This document shows positions 11,700 to 21,697 of a stretch of DNA of 64,000 bases, piece by piece. The translations under genes and the position numbers were made by a program. Below the pieces are notes generated by a model. That model was not told the origin of the DNA. It searched no databases and saw nothing but the letters and a program-made list of their open reading frames with translations. Source of the stretch: Chloracidobacterium validum (GTDB lineage Bacteria > Acidobacteriota > Blastocatellia > Chloracidobacteriales > Chloracidobacteriaceae); NCBI RefSeq assembly GCF_018304825.1, contig NZ_CP072649.1, positions 806,001-870,000 on the forward strand, read 5' to 3'. Positions within the stretch are counted from its first letter, which is position 1. The number at the start of each line of letters is the position of its first letter.

Positions 11700-13310
11700 A
11701 TGCGTGATCAGAAACAACGCAAAGCCGAATTCGGGGATTTTCAAACGCCCATCAGATTGGCCAGGGCAATTTGCTCCCTCATCGCCCGGATTGGTTTTCA
11801 TCCAGTTTCAATTCTTGAGCCAACTTGTGGAACAGGTTCATTCCTCGAAGCATCGTTAGAAACATTCCCAAGTGTGCGGCACGCGGTCGGCTTCGATATT
11901 AATCCGCAATACGTGGCGCAAGCGCGACAGGCTATTGCACACAGACGGCTGGGCGCATCGGTTGAAGTTCGCCAGTCTGATTTCTTCCTTACGAATTGGT
12001 CCGAGATCGGTGAAGCTTTACCTGAACCTATCCTTATCATAGGCAATCCGCCTTGGATAACGAATTCAGCATTGGGTATTTTGAATAGCAACAATGTTCC
12101 GACGAAATCAAACCTCGACAATTTCCGCGGGATTGACGCGCTCACTGGTAGGAGCAATTTCGACATTTCCGAATGGATGATTAGGCGGAACATCGAATGG
12201 CTCAACGGTAGAAATGGCTTACTCGCCATGCTTTGCAAAACAGCAGTAGCGCGTAAAGTTCTTTTATACGCCTGGCAAAAGAGGGTATGCCTTGAGTCAA
12301 CATCGATTTATGTCATTGATGCCCAGGAATACTTTGGGGCTTCAGTTGATGCCTGCCTTCTGTTGGTCCGAAGCAATCCGACCAACCGCCATGAGGAACG
12401 TAAGACATGTCCTGTTTTTCGTTCCATCTATGCGCAACAGGCCGATAGTGTGTTTGGTTTTGAAGATGGAATGCTCGTTGCCGATGTCAAGGCATACCTG
12501 ACCTGGAAAGACCTTGCCGGGGCCGGCTTCAAGGGCTGGCGGTCAGGCATCAAGCATGATTGCAGCAAGGTCTTCGAGCTGCGGGTTGAACAAGGAGACT
12601 TTGTTAACGGCTTCGGGAACTTTGTTGAGCTTGAACCCCAAGTATGCTTTCCCTTGCTAAAAAGCTCTGATCTCGCTGCCCAGGCTAGGAAGCCGTCTCG
12701 GTATATGGTTGTGCCACAGCGGACCATGCGTGATGACGTTAGCCGTCTCAAGTTAGATGCTCCCAAGACGTGGCAATACCTTACCGAACACGCATATCTT
12801 TTGGACAAACGGAAGAGTTCAATATACAGAAACCGTCCGCGATTTTCGATCTTTGGTGTTGGACCCTATTCATTTGCTCCATGGAAAATTGCTATCTCCG
12901 GTTTATACAAGAAACTTGAATTCGTCCAGGTGTCACCTTTTCAGGGAAGCCCGGTGGTTCTTGACGACACCTGTTATTTCCTCCCCTGTCAGTCGGAAGA
13001 AGCGTGCAATCTATTGTACGAATTGGTTACCTCCGCCCCTGCCAAGGCGTTTTGGTCAGCCTTGATTTTTTGGGATGCAAAGCGGCCGATTAGCGCGCAA
13101 CTTCTCAATCTGCTCGATCTCAGGGCTCTTGCCCGACGCTTGGGAAAAGAGCGTGAAAGTGCGCAAATACTTACAGAATGGCAACTTTTACAATACCCGG
13201 AGCGAGCTTCTCAGCGCCTCCTTTTCAGGGAAGAGACCACCGAGGATGAGGGTGAGTTGGGCACGAATGAAACTGAAACTGCCGGCCACCCAACCGGCGC
13301 TCTCACCTGA
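11700..13310 (+). CDS. DNA adenine N6-methyltransferase, Eco57I/TaqI-like (NPPW)
   Basis: A 536-residue gamma-type adenine methylase. It opens with AEFGDFQTP, then AdoMet motif I ILEPTCGTGSFLEAS (38-52), GFDINPQYV and catalytic motif IV IIGNPPWI (113-120). The long C-terminal half, with VVPQRTMRDD and other conserved-looking stretches, would hold the target-recognition domain. It begins right at the stop of the endonuclease gene, so the pair is translationally linked. No nuclease motif is evident in this protein, so it is probably a methylase only. Confidence 0.87.
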   Translation: MRDQKQRKAEFGDFQTPIRLARAICSLIARIGFHPVSILEPTCGTGSFLEASLETFPSVRHAVGFDINPQYVAQARQAIAHRRLGASVEVRQSDFFLTNWSEIGEALPEPILIIGNPPWITNSALGILNSNNVPTKSNLDNFRGIDALTGRSNFDISEWMIRRNIEWLNGRNGLLAMLCKTAVARKVLLYAWQKRVCLESTSIYVIDAQEYFGASVDACLLLVRSNPTNRHEERKTCPVFRSIYAQQADSVFGFEDGMLVADVKAYLTWKDLAGAGFKGWRSGIKHDCSKVFELRVEQGDFVNGFGNFVELEPQVCFPLLKSSDLAAQARKPSRYMVVPQRTMRDDVSRLKLDAPKTWQYLTEHAYLLDKRKSSIYRNRPRFSIFGVGPYSFAPWKIAISGLYKKLEFVQVSPFQGSPVVLDDTCYFLPCQSEEACNLLYELVTSAPAKAFWSALIFWDAKRPISAQLLNLLDLRALARRLGKERESAQILTEWQLLQYPERASQRLLFREETTEDEGELGTNETETAGHPTGALT

Positions 13311-13600
13311 AACGTCGCTCCGTGGCGCGGGTAAACCCTGTCGTTTGGAGTAGGATGCCAAGTCTGAGTGCGCGCATACCCTGCTTGTCTGGCGAGTTCG
13401 CGCGCCGGTGTGAGCGGACGGGTTATTGCCCTAGCACACTTGTGGCGCGCCGATAGCCTACGCTCGAACCTTGCCAGTGACCGGCGAAGCCACCGGTTCG
13501 ACGCGCCAGTATCACCCCAAGCCACTGCGCCGGTGCCATCAACGGCTTGGCGAATGCCGTCCGCGTAGGTAAAGTCACCATCTCAGAGGTTTTTCTAGCC
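13311..13600. other. 290-base intergenic region after the restriction-modification island
   Basis: GC rises back to the genome level here. I see no gene, tRNA or clear terminator. AGAGG at about 13586, upstream of the next ATG, may be its ribosome-binding site. Confidence 0.35.
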
Positions 13601-15223
13601 ATGCTGAAGATTTTACCTGGGATGTGGTGGACAGCCGTCATCATTCTGCTGCTGTTCAACGTGGCGGCAATGCCGTGGATAAGGATGCAGCGCGTTAGCG
13701 CGGACGACGCCCCACCGCGCGCGGCGCCACCCGAAACAGCCGAGCCAAGCTATCCCGACCTCGCTGCCAATGATGAGCCGCTGCCGCGGGTCAACGGGCC
13801 GCGCGTGGTCGGAGCCACCCCAGGGCGGGAGTTCATCTATCGTATTCCGGCAACCGGCGCGCCGCCGCTGACCTACACGGTGACGGACCTGCCGGCCGGA
13901 CTGACCTTCGACGCCACAACCGGCATCATCCGCGGCAAGCTAGAGAAAGCCGGCACAACGTCGGTGGCCGTCACCGTCCGCAACCGCCAGGGCACGGCTC
14001 GGGCGACGCTGCGGATTGTGGCCGGGAACAACAAACTGGCCCTGACACCACCTATGGGCTGGAATTCCTGGAACGTCTGGGGAACGAAGGTCTCAGACGA
14101 AAAAATCCGCGCGGCCGCTGAAGCCCTGGAGCGCACCGGACTGGCCGCCTGTGGATATCGCTATGTTTGCGTTGATGATGGCTGGCAGGGACGACGCACT
14201 CCGGACGGCGCCATGCAACCCAATGAGCGCTTCCCGGATATGAAGGCGCTGGGCGATGCCTTGCATGCCAAGGGATTCCTGTTCGGCATGTACACGTCGC
14301 CAGGGCCATTTACCTGCGGGCGCTACGTCGGGAGCTGGCGCCATGAGGAAGCCGATGCCCAACTGTACGCTCGGTGGGGCGTGGATTACCTCAAGCACGA
14401 CTGGTGCTCGTACGAAGGCATTGCACGCCAGAAAACGCCGGAGGCGCTCCAGCAGCCCTACGCTGTCATGCGCGCAGCACTCGATAAAACCGACCGCGAT
14501 ATGATTTATGCCATCTGTCAATATGGCCTGGGCGAGGTCTGGACCTGGGCCCGGACACCAACGGTCGGCGGCAACCTCTGGCGCACAACCGGCGACATCG
14601 AAGACACCTGGGAGAGCGTTTCCAGCATTGGCTTTCGGCATTCGCCCCTGGCCGGATTTGCCGGGCCGGGAGGGTGGAACGACCCGGACATGCTCGTAGT
14701 CGGCGTCGTGGGCTGGGGCGAGCAAACGCGCCGGACGCGCCTGACGCCAGATGAACAGATCACGCACATGACGTTGTGGGCGCTACTGGCTGCGCCCCTC
14801 ATGCTCGGCTGTGACTTGACCCAACTGGACGAGTTTACGCGCCGTCTGCTGACCAATCCTGAAGTCATCGCCATTGACCAGGATGAGCTGGGCCGGGCGG
14901 CGACGCGACGCGACGCGGCCAACGATGGCACGGAAGTCTGGGCGCGGCCGCTGGCCGACGGATGTCTGGCGGTTGGGTTGTTCAACCGTGGCGACGCCAT
15001 GCAGACGGTGACCGCCTACTGGAAAGACCTTGGGATTCGCGGCCGCCGGACGGTCCGGGATGTCTGGCAGCGCCGGGACGTAGGCTCATTTGACGAGCGG
15101 TTTGCGGCGCTGATTCCGCCGCACGGGGCGCGGCTGATTGTGGTTGGGGCCAGTCGTCCGGTACGCCCGCAACCCGTTAAGCCGGCCAAGGTTGTCTCGC
15201 CGCCGAGTCCCGGACTACGATAG
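13601..15223 (+). CDS. Secreted or membrane-anchored GH27-type alpha-galactosidase-like enzyme with a putative Ig domain
   Basis: A 540-residue glycoside hydrolase. A hydrophobic segment (about 9-25) gives export or anchoring. A putative-Ig (cadherin-like) domain at about 65-145 contains YTVTDLPAGLTFDATTGIIRG. The GH27/GH36 barrel starts with LTPPMGWNSWNVWG and has VDDGWQGRRTPDG. The nucleophile aspartate is probably in DYLKHDWC, and GGWNDPDMLVVG follows; the C-terminal beta domain is present. Family GH27 hydrolyses alpha-galactosides or alpha-N-acetylgalactosaminides; which one is unclear. Start chosen at the ATG at 13601; an upstream TTG at 13547 is weaker. No transporter or regulator for the sugar is adjacent. 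Confidence 0.9.
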   Translation: MLKILPGMWWTAVIILLLFNVAAMPWIRMQRVSADDAPPRAAPPETAEPSYPDLAANDEPLPRVNGPRVVGATPGREFIYRIPATGAPPLTYTVTDLPAGLTFDATTGIIRGKLEKAGTTSVAVTVRNRQGTARATLRIVAGNNKLALTPPMGWNSWNVWGTKVSDEKIRAAAEALERTGLAACGYRYVCVDDGWQGRRTPDGAMQPNERFPDMKALGDALHAKGFLFGMYTSPGPFTCGRYVGSWRHEEADAQLYARWGVDYLKHDWCSYEGIARQKTPEALQQPYAVMRAALDKTDRDMIYAICQYGLGEVWTWARTPTVGGNLWRTTGDIEDTWESVSSIGFRHSPLAGFAGPGGWNDPDMLVVGVVGWGEQTRRTRLTPDEQITHMTLWALLAAPLMLGCDLTQLDEFTRRLLTNPEVIAIDQDELGRAATRRDAANDGTEVWARPLADGCLAVGLFNRGDAMQTVTAYWKDLGIRGRRTVRDVWQRRDVGSFDERFAALIPPHGARLIVVGASRPVRPQPVKPAKVVSPPSPGLR

Positions 15224-15300
15224 GCAGCCGCAGCCGGTCTGCCGAACCGAACGCCAAACTTCCCTGCGGCGGCTCACTTCAGGCCGCCTCGTCATCGCCA

Positions 15301-15729
15301 ATGCGTGAAGCTTGCTTTCATTTGGCATTTCCCGCGACCGACCTCGATGCAACACGCCGGTTTTATGTTGAAGGGCTAGGTTGCAGGCTGGGACGGTCGT
15401 CAAACCGCGCACTGATCCTTGATTTCTTTGGGCATCAACTCGTCGCCCATCTGGTTAGTGAGCCACCCCCGCCGCAATCCGGGATTTATCCGCGACACTT
15501 TGGGATGGTCTTTGCTAACGAAGCGGACTGGCAGTCCCTAGCAGCTCGGGCGGAAGCCCAGGGGCTTCGGTTTCGCCAGTTGCCACGGACTCGCTTCGTT
15601 GGCGAGCCGACCGAACACCGGACGTTCTTCCTTGAAGACCCCTCCGGCAATCTTCTCGAATTCAAGCACTACACCCGTGCGGAAGCGGTGTTTGGCTGTG
15701 CCGACCTCACCGGAATCGGCGACACCTGA
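15301..15729 (+). CDS. VOC (glyoxalase/dioxygenase) superfamily protein
   Basis: A 142-residue protein with two half-repeats typical of the vicinal-oxygen-chelate fold. The first has HLAFPATDLDATRRFYVEGLGC, and the second ends in TFFLEDPSGNLLEFKHY. The candidate metal ligands are the His near residue 8, the His in PRHFGMVF and the Glu in LLEFKHY. Such proteins range from glyoxalases to antibiotic-resistance proteins, so the substrate is not known. It lies 25 bases before the S9 peptidase gene. Confidence 0.85.
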   Translation: MREACFHLAFPATDLDATRRFYVEGLGCRLGRSSNRALILDFFGHQLVAHLVSEPPPPQSGIYPRHFGMVFANEADWQSLAARAEAQGLRFRQLPRTRFVGEPTEHRTFFLEDPSGNLLEFKHYTRAEAVFGCADLTGIGDT

Positions 15730-15753
15730 CCCGCCAATTTGGACTGACTGCCT

Positions 15754-18249
15754 ATGCTTTTCCAACCATCATCGCCCTGCCGTTGGCGGCTGCTTGGCCG
15801 TCTCTGTTTAGCTGCCTGGCTACTGGGGAGTCTCCCCACGGCAGCCCCGGCTCAGACGCCCTACCGAACCCCGCCCAAAGCCATTGCCGACTTGGTGGAC
15901 GCTCCGTTGCCACCGGTGGCGCTGACCAGTCCACGGCGCACTTGGTTGTTGCTGGCCGACCGTCCTGCCCTCCCACCCATTGCCGAAGTCGCGCAACCGG
16001 AACTTCGGTTGGGTGGCATCCGCTTCAATCCACGCACCACCGGCCCAAGCCAGCCGGCCTATCTGACCGGACTGACGCTTCTGCGCCTCGGCGATGGAAC
16101 GAAACGTCCGGTGACGGGTTTGCCTAGCCCGGCGCGATTGGGTGACCTCAGTTGGTCGCCAGACGAACGCTCCGTCGCCTTTACCCACACGACGAGCGAC
16201 CGGGTCGAACTGTGGCTGCTCGATGTCGAAAAAGCTGCCGCGCGGCGCGTTGGCAACCTCCAACTCAACGCGATCTTCGGCCGGCCGTTCGTCTGGCTTC
16301 CCAACAGCCAGGGGCTGCTGTGCCGGACGGTTCCGCCCAAACGGGGCACGCCACCCGCCCCACCGGCGGCGCCAGACGGCCCCATCGTGCAGGAAAATCG
16401 CGGACGGGCAACGGCAGCACGCACCTTTCAGGACCTGCTCCGCAACCCATACGACGAAGCCCTGTTTGATTACTACCTGACCGCGCAGCTCGTCCAGGTC
16501 GGCTTGAATGGGCAGGCGAGGAACCTTGGCGAACCGGCGCTGTTCCAAAGCGCGCTTCCATCCCCGAATGGACAGTACGTCCTGGCGCAGATGCTGCACC
16601 GCCCCTATTCCTACACCTTGCCGGCTGCCTACTTCCCCCTGCGCATTGAGGTCTGGGACAGTAGCGGCAAGGTCGTGCGCGAGATTGCCGACCTGCCCTT
16701 GCGGGACGATATTCCGACGAGCTTTGACGCAACGGCCAAAGGACCGCGCGGCATCCAGTGGCGCAGTGACGCGCCGGCCACCCTGGCCTGGGTCGAAGCC
16801 CAGGATGGCGGCAACCCGGCGGTCGCGGCTGATATTCGTGACCGGCTCTTTTTCCTGGCCGCGCCGTTCAGCGGCGAACCGACGCCCTCGGTCGGCTTTG
16901 CCTACCGGTTTGGCGGCATTCAGTGGGGCACCGGGCAGCTTGCCCTCGCCTATGAAAGCTGGCGCAAGACGCGCTTGCGACGGACCTGGCGCTTTCAGCC
17001 CGATGCGCCGGATGTAGCGCCGACGCTCATCCATGAACGCTCCTCCGAAGACCGCTACGCCGACCCTGGCAACGTTCTGACCCAGGCGGCAGCCGATGGG
17101 ACGGTCCGGCTGCTTTCCCCTGACAACGGCAAAACGCTCTATCTGGTCGGCGAAGGGGCATCCCCCGAAGGCGACCGGCCGTTTTTGGATCGCTTCGAGG
17201 TCAGCACGGGACAGACCACCCGGCTCTGGCGCTCAGAAGCCCCCTACTATGAAAGCCCGGTGGCGCTGCTCGATCCCGAAGCCAAACGAGTTCTGTTGAC
17301 GCGCGAATCGCCGACCGAGCCACCGAACTACTTCATCCGCGACATGGCGACGGGCAAGCTGACGGCGCTAACAGACTTTCCCCATCCGACGCCACAGTTG
17401 GTCGGTATTCAAAAAGAGCAGATTCGCTACAAACGTGCCGACGGCGTTGATTTGACCGGCACACTCTACCTGCCACCCGGCTACGATCCGAAACGGGACG
17501 GGCCGCTGCCGTTGATGCTGTGGGCGTATCCGCAGGAATTCGTCAGCGCGGCCGCCGCTGGACAGGTGCAGGGTTCGCCGTACCGTTTCACGCGGGTGAG
17601 CTACTGGGGGCCGTTGTTTTTGTTGACGCAGGGGTACGCCGTACTGGATGACCCGTCATTTCCAATCATCGGCGAGGGCGGACGCGAACCGAACGACACC
17701 TACATCGAACAACTCGTAGCTTCGGCCAAGGCCGCCATTGACGAGTGCGCCCGGCGCGGCGTCGCCGATCCCAATCGCGTTGCGGTGGGGGGCCATTCCT
17801 ATGGAGCGTTTATGACGGCCAACCTGCTGGCTCATTCCCGGCTTTTCCGGGCCGGGATAGCGCGCAGCGGCGCTTACAACCGGACGCTCACCCCGTTTGG
17901 CTTTCAGGCTGAGGAGCGCACCTATTGGCAGGCCCGTGAGATTTACCAGCGCATGTCGCCTTTCAACTACGCCGATCAGATTCGCTCGCCGCTACTACTC
18001 ATTCACGGCGAAGCAGATGACAACTCCGGCACCTTTCCGATTCAGAGCGAACGGCTTTTTCAGGCGGTGAAAGGACTGGGCGGCACGGTTCGGCTCGTCA
18101 TGCTGCCGCACGAACGCCATGGCTACCGGGCGCGGGAGTCCATTCTGCACATGCTCTGGGAGACGCACACTTGGCTGGAGGAACATGTCAAGCAGGCAAA
18201 ACCACTGGAGGCCGAAACGTCGCCGGGCAACGCCCAGCCGGGCCGGTGA
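15754..18249 (+). CDS. Exported S9 family serine peptidase (glutamyl-endopeptidase-like)
   Basis: An 831-residue prolyl-oligopeptidase-family enzyme. A signal peptide (about 1-33, ending PTAAPAQ) is followed by a beta-propeller of about 500 residues that limits substrate size. The alpha/beta-hydrolase domain has nucleophile Ser682 in GGHSYGAFMTANLLAHS, an acid in IHGEADDNSG and His in HERHGY. The GHSYGAFMTANLLAH form resembles the plant and bacterial glutamyl endopeptidases (S9D), so cleavage after Glu is possible but not certain. It is followed after 38 bases by an alpha/beta hydrolase gene. Confidence 0.92.
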   Translation: MLFQPSSPCRWRLLGRLCLAAWLLGSLPTAAPAQTPYRTPPKAIADLVDAPLPPVALTSPRRTWLLLADRPALPPIAEVAQPELRLGGIRFNPRTTGPSQPAYLTGLTLLRLGDGTKRPVTGLPSPARLGDLSWSPDERSVAFTHTTSDRVELWLLDVEKAAARRVGNLQLNAIFGRPFVWLPNSQGLLCRTVPPKRGTPPAPPAAPDGPIVQENRGRATAARTFQDLLRNPYDEALFDYYLTAQLVQVGLNGQARNLGEPALFQSALPSPNGQYVLAQMLHRPYSYTLPAAYFPLRIEVWDSSGKVVREIADLPLRDDIPTSFDATAKGPRGIQWRSDAPATLAWVEAQDGGNPAVAADIRDRLFFLAAPFSGEPTPSVGFAYRFGGIQWGTGQLALAYESWRKTRLRRTWRFQPDAPDVAPTLIHERSSEDRYADPGNVLTQAAADGTVRLLSPDNGKTLYLVGEGASPEGDRPFLDRFEVSTGQTTRLWRSEAPYYESPVALLDPEAKRVLLTRESPTEPPNYFIRDMATGKLTALTDFPHPTPQLVGIQKEQIRYKRADGVDLTGTLYLPPGYDPKRDGPLPLMLWAYPQEFVSAAAAGQVQGSPYRFTRVSYWGPLFLLTQGYAVLDDPSFPIIGEGGREPNDTYIEQLVASAKAAIDECARRGVADPNRVAVGGHSYGAFMTANLLAHSRLFRAGIARSGAYNRTLTPFGFQAEERTYWQAREIYQRMSPFNYADQIRSPLLLIHGEADDNSGTFPIQSERLFQAVKGLGGTVRLVMLPHERHGYRARESILHMLWETHTWLEEHVKQAKPLEAETSPGNAQPGR

Positions 18250-18287
18250 GAGACCGGCCGCTTGGAGCAAACAGGAAGCACGCTCTC

Positions 18288-19166
18288 ATGAATCCATCAT
18301 CGCATTACTTCCATTCGCACCGGCTCAAACTGCATTACTGGGATTACGGTGGCAGCACCGATCGTCCCCCGCTGCTGCTCGTTCACGGCACGCAGGATCA
18401 TGCCCGGAGTTGGGACGATGTCGCGCGTCATTTCCACAGCAGCTACCACGTCTATGCGCTCGACCTGCGCGGCCACGGCGACAGCGCCTGGGTGGAGGGC
18501 GCAATGTATGCCTTCCCTGAGTTCATGCTTGATTTGGTTGCCTTTGGGAGCGTGGTTCAGCGTTTTCCGGCGGCAGTCGTCGGGCACTCACTGGGTGGCG
18601 TTGTCGCCATGCACTATGCCGCCGCCTTCCCCGAGCGCGTATCGGCCGTCGTCAACATCGAAGGCTGGGGGCCGCCGCCATCGGTGAAAACCAAGACCTA
18701 CACCGAACGGTTGCGCGTCTGGGCGGAACGGGTGCTGGCGGCCGAAACGCGAACGCCCCGGCGCTACGCTTCGATTGCCGAGGCAACCGCCCGCATGAAA
18801 GAAGCCAACCCACACCTGACCGACGCCATGGCCGAACACCTGACGCGCTACGGCACCAATCGCACGGCCGATGGCAGCCTCATCTGGAAGTTCGATCCTT
18901 ACCTACGCAACCTGCCCCCACTCGGACTCCCTACGGAGCTGGCCAAGGAACTCTTTGCCGCCGTCCGGTGTCCGGTGCTCTGTGTCCGTGGGGCAAGTAG
19001 CTGGGCGGCCAGCCTGGCCCAAAGCCCACAACTCCAGATGGTCGAGCGGATGCAGTACGTCGAAATCCCGGATGCCGGCCACTGGGTTCACCACGACCAG
19101 TTTGAAAGTGTGGTCGAGGCCATCGGCCGCTTTCTGTCCGAGGCCGTATCGCAGGCGGCTGCCTGA
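18288..19166 (+). CDS. Alpha/beta hydrolase
   Basis: A 292-residue cytoplasmic alpha/beta hydrolase. The oxyanion-hole strand is LLLVHGTQDHARSWD, DLRGHGDS follows, the nucleophile is in VVGHSLGGVVAMHYA and the catalytic histidine is in GHWVHHDQ near the end. The profile resembles esterases, haloperoxidase-like or C-C hydrolases; the substrate is unknown. The ATG at 18288 has AGGA nine bases upstream. It is probably co-transcribed with the S9 peptidase gene. Confidence 0.88.
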   Translation: MNPSSHYFHSHRLKLHYWDYGGSTDRPPLLLVHGTQDHARSWDDVARHFHSSYHVYALDLRGHGDSAWVEGAMYAFPEFMLDLVAFGSVVQRFPAAVVGHSLGGVVAMHYAAAFPERVSAVVNIEGWGPPPSVKTKTYTERLRVWAERVLAAETRTPRRYASIAEATARMKEANPHLTDAMAEHLTRYGTNRTADGSLIWKFDPYLRNLPPLGLPTELAKELFAAVRCPVLCVRGASSWAASLAQSPQLQMVERMQYVEIPDAGHWVHHDQFESVVEAIGRFLSEAVSQAAA

Positions 19167-19173
19167 TAACGAC

Positions 19174-20070
19174 CTAGGTGGGATGGTCACCGCGTGCGGT
19201 GGATGTTCCCTCTCGCTGGGCAGTCGCCGACTTTTTGGGCCGCAACGCTTCGGAAAGCGCCCGAAATTGGTCGGGCGGGAGCTGGGTCAAAAGGTTGAAT
19301 GACTGCCCCATCAACCACTCACCACCATCCATCGTGATGCATTCGCCATTGATGTAGCTGGCCGCATCGCTGACGAGGTACGCGGCCAGGTTGGCCAGTT
19401 CCGCCGGTTCGCCAAACCGTCCGGTCGGATTGCGACGCTTCCCTTCCTCTTCCATGCCCGGCAACATCAACCGTGACCAAGCGCCTTCGGTCGGAAACGG
19501 ACCCGGCGCAATCGCATTCAGGCGAATCCGGTAGCGTCCCCATTCAACCGCCAACGAGCGCGTCATGGCCAAGACGCCAGCTTTGGCGCAGACCGATGGG
19601 ACGACGTAGGCGGCGCCGGTCCAGGCATAGGTGGCGACGATGTTGAGCACACAGCCGCCTATGCCCTGGGCAATCAAATGCTTGCCGACGGCCGCCGTGC
19701 AATGGAACGTGCCGTTGAGGACGATTCCCACGACGGCATTGAAGGCGTTTGGTGAAAGTGTCTCAGTAAGCGCCAGGAAGTTGCCGGCGGCGTTGTTGAC
19801 CAGGACGTTGATCGTACCGAAGCGAGACAGCACGTCATCCACGGCGGCATTGACGCGGGCGGCATCGCGCACATCGGCCGTGACGGCGATGGCTTCTCCC
19901 CCTTGGGCTTCGATGGACTGCACAACCTCGTTCAGCGGCTCCGGCCGGCGGCCCAAAACGGCAAGGCGGGCTCCAAGCTCGGCGAACCGCAGGGCCATGG
20001 CGCGTCCCAAGCCGGTTCCGCCACCCGTTACGAGGATCGTCTTGCCGGACAGTAGGTTTGTGTCAAACAT
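19174..20070 (-). CDS. SDR oxidoreductase, 2,4-dienoyl-CoA reductase-like
   Basis: Short-chain dehydrogenase of 298 residues. The cofactor site is TILVTGGGTGLGRAMALRF and the NNAAGNF motif follows. The substrate region IVATYAWTGAAYVVPSVCAKAGV, then SLAVEWG, APGPFPTEGAWSRL and the closing YINGECITMDGGEWL, closely recall mitochondrial 2,4-dienoyl-CoA reductase (DECR), which shares NNAAGNF and the same unusual active-site spacing. The likely role is reduction of dienoyl-CoA in unsaturated fatty-acid degradation. The C-terminal tail (about 30 residues) is low-complexity. It lies downstream of an aldehyde dehydrogenase gene. Confidence 0.86.
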   Translation of the reverse strand: MFDTNLLSGKTILVTGGGTGLGRAMALRFAELGARLAVLGRRPEPLNEVVQSIEAQGGEAIAVTADVRDAARVNAAVDDVLSRFGTINVLVNNAAGNFLALTETLSPNAFNAVVGIVLNGTFHCTAAVGKHLIAQGIGGCVLNIVATYAWTGAAYVVPSVCAKAGVLAMTRSLAVEWGRYRIRLNAIAPGPFPTEGAWSRLMLPGMEEEGKRRNPTGRFGEPAELANLAAYLVSDAASYINGECITMDGGEWLMGQSFNLLTQLPPDQFRALSEALRPKKSATAQREGTSTARGDHPT

Positions 20071-20197
20071 CGTCTTCTCGAGCTGACAACTGCGTTTCCA
20101 CGCCAGATGGAAAGCGGGGCAAAGCCCTTCCGGGTCTGCCCCAACGTTTTCAGTCGGTGGCCCGGCTTCCGGTTGACCCAGAGCCAGCCACACAGGG

Positions 20198-21697
20198 TTA
20201 CAGCTTGATGCACACGGATTTCGTCTGCGTGTAGGCGTCAAGCACGGCGCCGCCCATTTCGCGTCCCCACCCCGACTGCTTGTAGCCGCCGAACGGAAGC
20301 GCCGCGTCAAAGACGTTGTAGCAGTTGATCCACACCGTGCCGGCCTTGATTTCGGCCGCCAGCGCATGCGCCTTGCTGATGTCGCGCGTCCAGATACCGG
20401 CTCCGAGTCCGTAAACCGTATTGTTGGCGCGGGCGCTCACTTCGCGGATGTCTGAAAACTTCATTGCCGTTACAACCGGCCCGAAGATTTCCTCTTGAAC
20501 GACCTTCATGTCATCGGTGACGTCCGTGAGCACGGTTGGCGCCACAAAATAGCCCTTGTCACCGACGCGATGGCCACCGGCAACCGCCTTCGCCCCATCT
20601 TTCTCACCGGACTCAAGGTAGCCAGTCACCCGTCTGAGCTGGGTTTCTGACACCAGCGGACCCATCTGAGTTGCCGGGTCGAAGCCTTCGCCGACGCGAA
20701 TGCGCTTGGCAATTTCGCCGACGCCGGCCACGACCTCGTCATAGATGTCATCCTCGACAAAGAGCCGCGAACCAGCCACGCAGCACTGGCCATGATTGAA
20801 GAAAATGGCATTGGCCGCGCCTTCAATCGCAGCCGACAGATCGGCATCCTTGAAGACGACGTTGGGCGATTTACCGCCCAGCTCAAGGGTGACTTTCTTG
20901 AGATTGCCGGCCGCCGCCTTCACAATCAACTTGCCGACCTCGGTTGAGCCGGTGAAGGCGACTTTGTCCACATCAGGATGCGCCGAAAGCGCCGCGCCGG
21001 CCGTTTCTCCATAACCCGGCACGATGTTGACGACGCCTGGCGGGAAACCGGCTTCCAGGATGAGTTCGCCCAGGCGCAGCGCCGAAAGTGGCGTTTCCTC
21101 GGCCGGCTTGAGGACGACCGTGCACCCGGCCGCCAGCGCCGGACCCAACTTCCAGGCTGCCATCAGGAGTGGGAAATTCCATGGGATGATCTGTCCAACG
21201 ACGCCAACCGGCTCACGCAGGGTATAGGCCAGGTAGGTGCCACCGGGCACGGAAAGCGGAATCGTCTCACCTTCAATTTTGGTGGCCCACCCAGCCATGT
21301 AACGGAACAAATCCACTGCCAGCGGCACGTCGGCGACCCGCGATACCGTCAACGGCTTGCCATTGTCGAGCGTTTCGAGTTGGGCGAACTCTTCTAGGTG
21401 CTGCTCAACCAAGTCGGCGAGCTTCCAGATCAACCGCCCGCGCTCGGAAGGCGTCATGCGGCGCCACGGCCCTTCATCAAACGCGCGCCGCGCAGCCTTG
21501 ACCGCCAAGTCAATATCCTCGGCGTTGCCTTCGGCCACGTGGGCAATGACTTCTCCGTTGGCCGGGTTATACACTTTGAAAACCTGCCCGCGTTTGGCTT
21601 CGACCCACTGTCCATCAATCAGCATGTGGCGTGTTTTTTCGACAAATGACTTAACTTCAGGCGCGACTTCATACATCGCGGTCGCCGGTGCACTCAT
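20198..21697 (-). CDS. Aldehyde dehydrogenase (NAD(P)+)
   Basis: A 499-residue ALDH-family enzyme oxidising an aldehyde to its acid. Visible features are the N-terminal INGQWV-like [12 protein letters not shown] and the cofactor region [27 protein letters not shown] and the general base Glu in [12 protein letters not shown] follow. The catalytic Cys is in [15 protein letters not shown], and the C-terminal signature [15 protein letters not shown] is complete. It resembles the betaine/retinal-type ALDH group; the substrate is not determinable. It lies 127 bases upstream of the dienoyl-CoA reductase-like gene, perhaps one unit. Confidence 0.95.
   Translation of the reverse strand: MSAPATAMYEVAPEVKSFVEKTRHMLIDGQWVEAKRGQVFKVYNPANGEVIAHVAEGNAEDIDLAVKAARRAFDEGPWRRMTPSERGRLIWKLADLVEQHLEEFAQLETLDNGKPLTVSRVADVPLAVDLFRYMAGWATKIEGETIPLSVPGGTYLAYTLREPVGVVGQIIPWNFPLLMAAWKLGPALAAGCTVVLKPAEETPLSALRLGELILEAGFPPGVVNIVPGYGETAGAALSAHPDVDKVAFTGSTEVGKLIVKAAAGNLKKVTLELGGKSPNVVFKDADLSAAIEGAANAIFFNHGQCCVAGSRLFVEDDIYDEVVAGVGEIAKRIRVGEGFDPATQMGPLVSETQLRRVTGYLESGEKDGAKAVAGGHRVGDKGYFVAPTVLTDVTDDMKVVQEEIFGPVVTAMKFSDIREVSARANNTVYGLGAGIWTRDISKAHALAAEIKAGTVWINCYNVFDAALPFGGYKQSGWGREMGGAVLDAYTQTKSVCIKL

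Noticed and set aside
15820-17034. 404-codon open frame on the minus strand
   Set aside because: Lies wholly inside the S9 peptidase gene, which has clear catalytic motifs; the antisense product has no recognisable domain and looks like a high-GC shadow.
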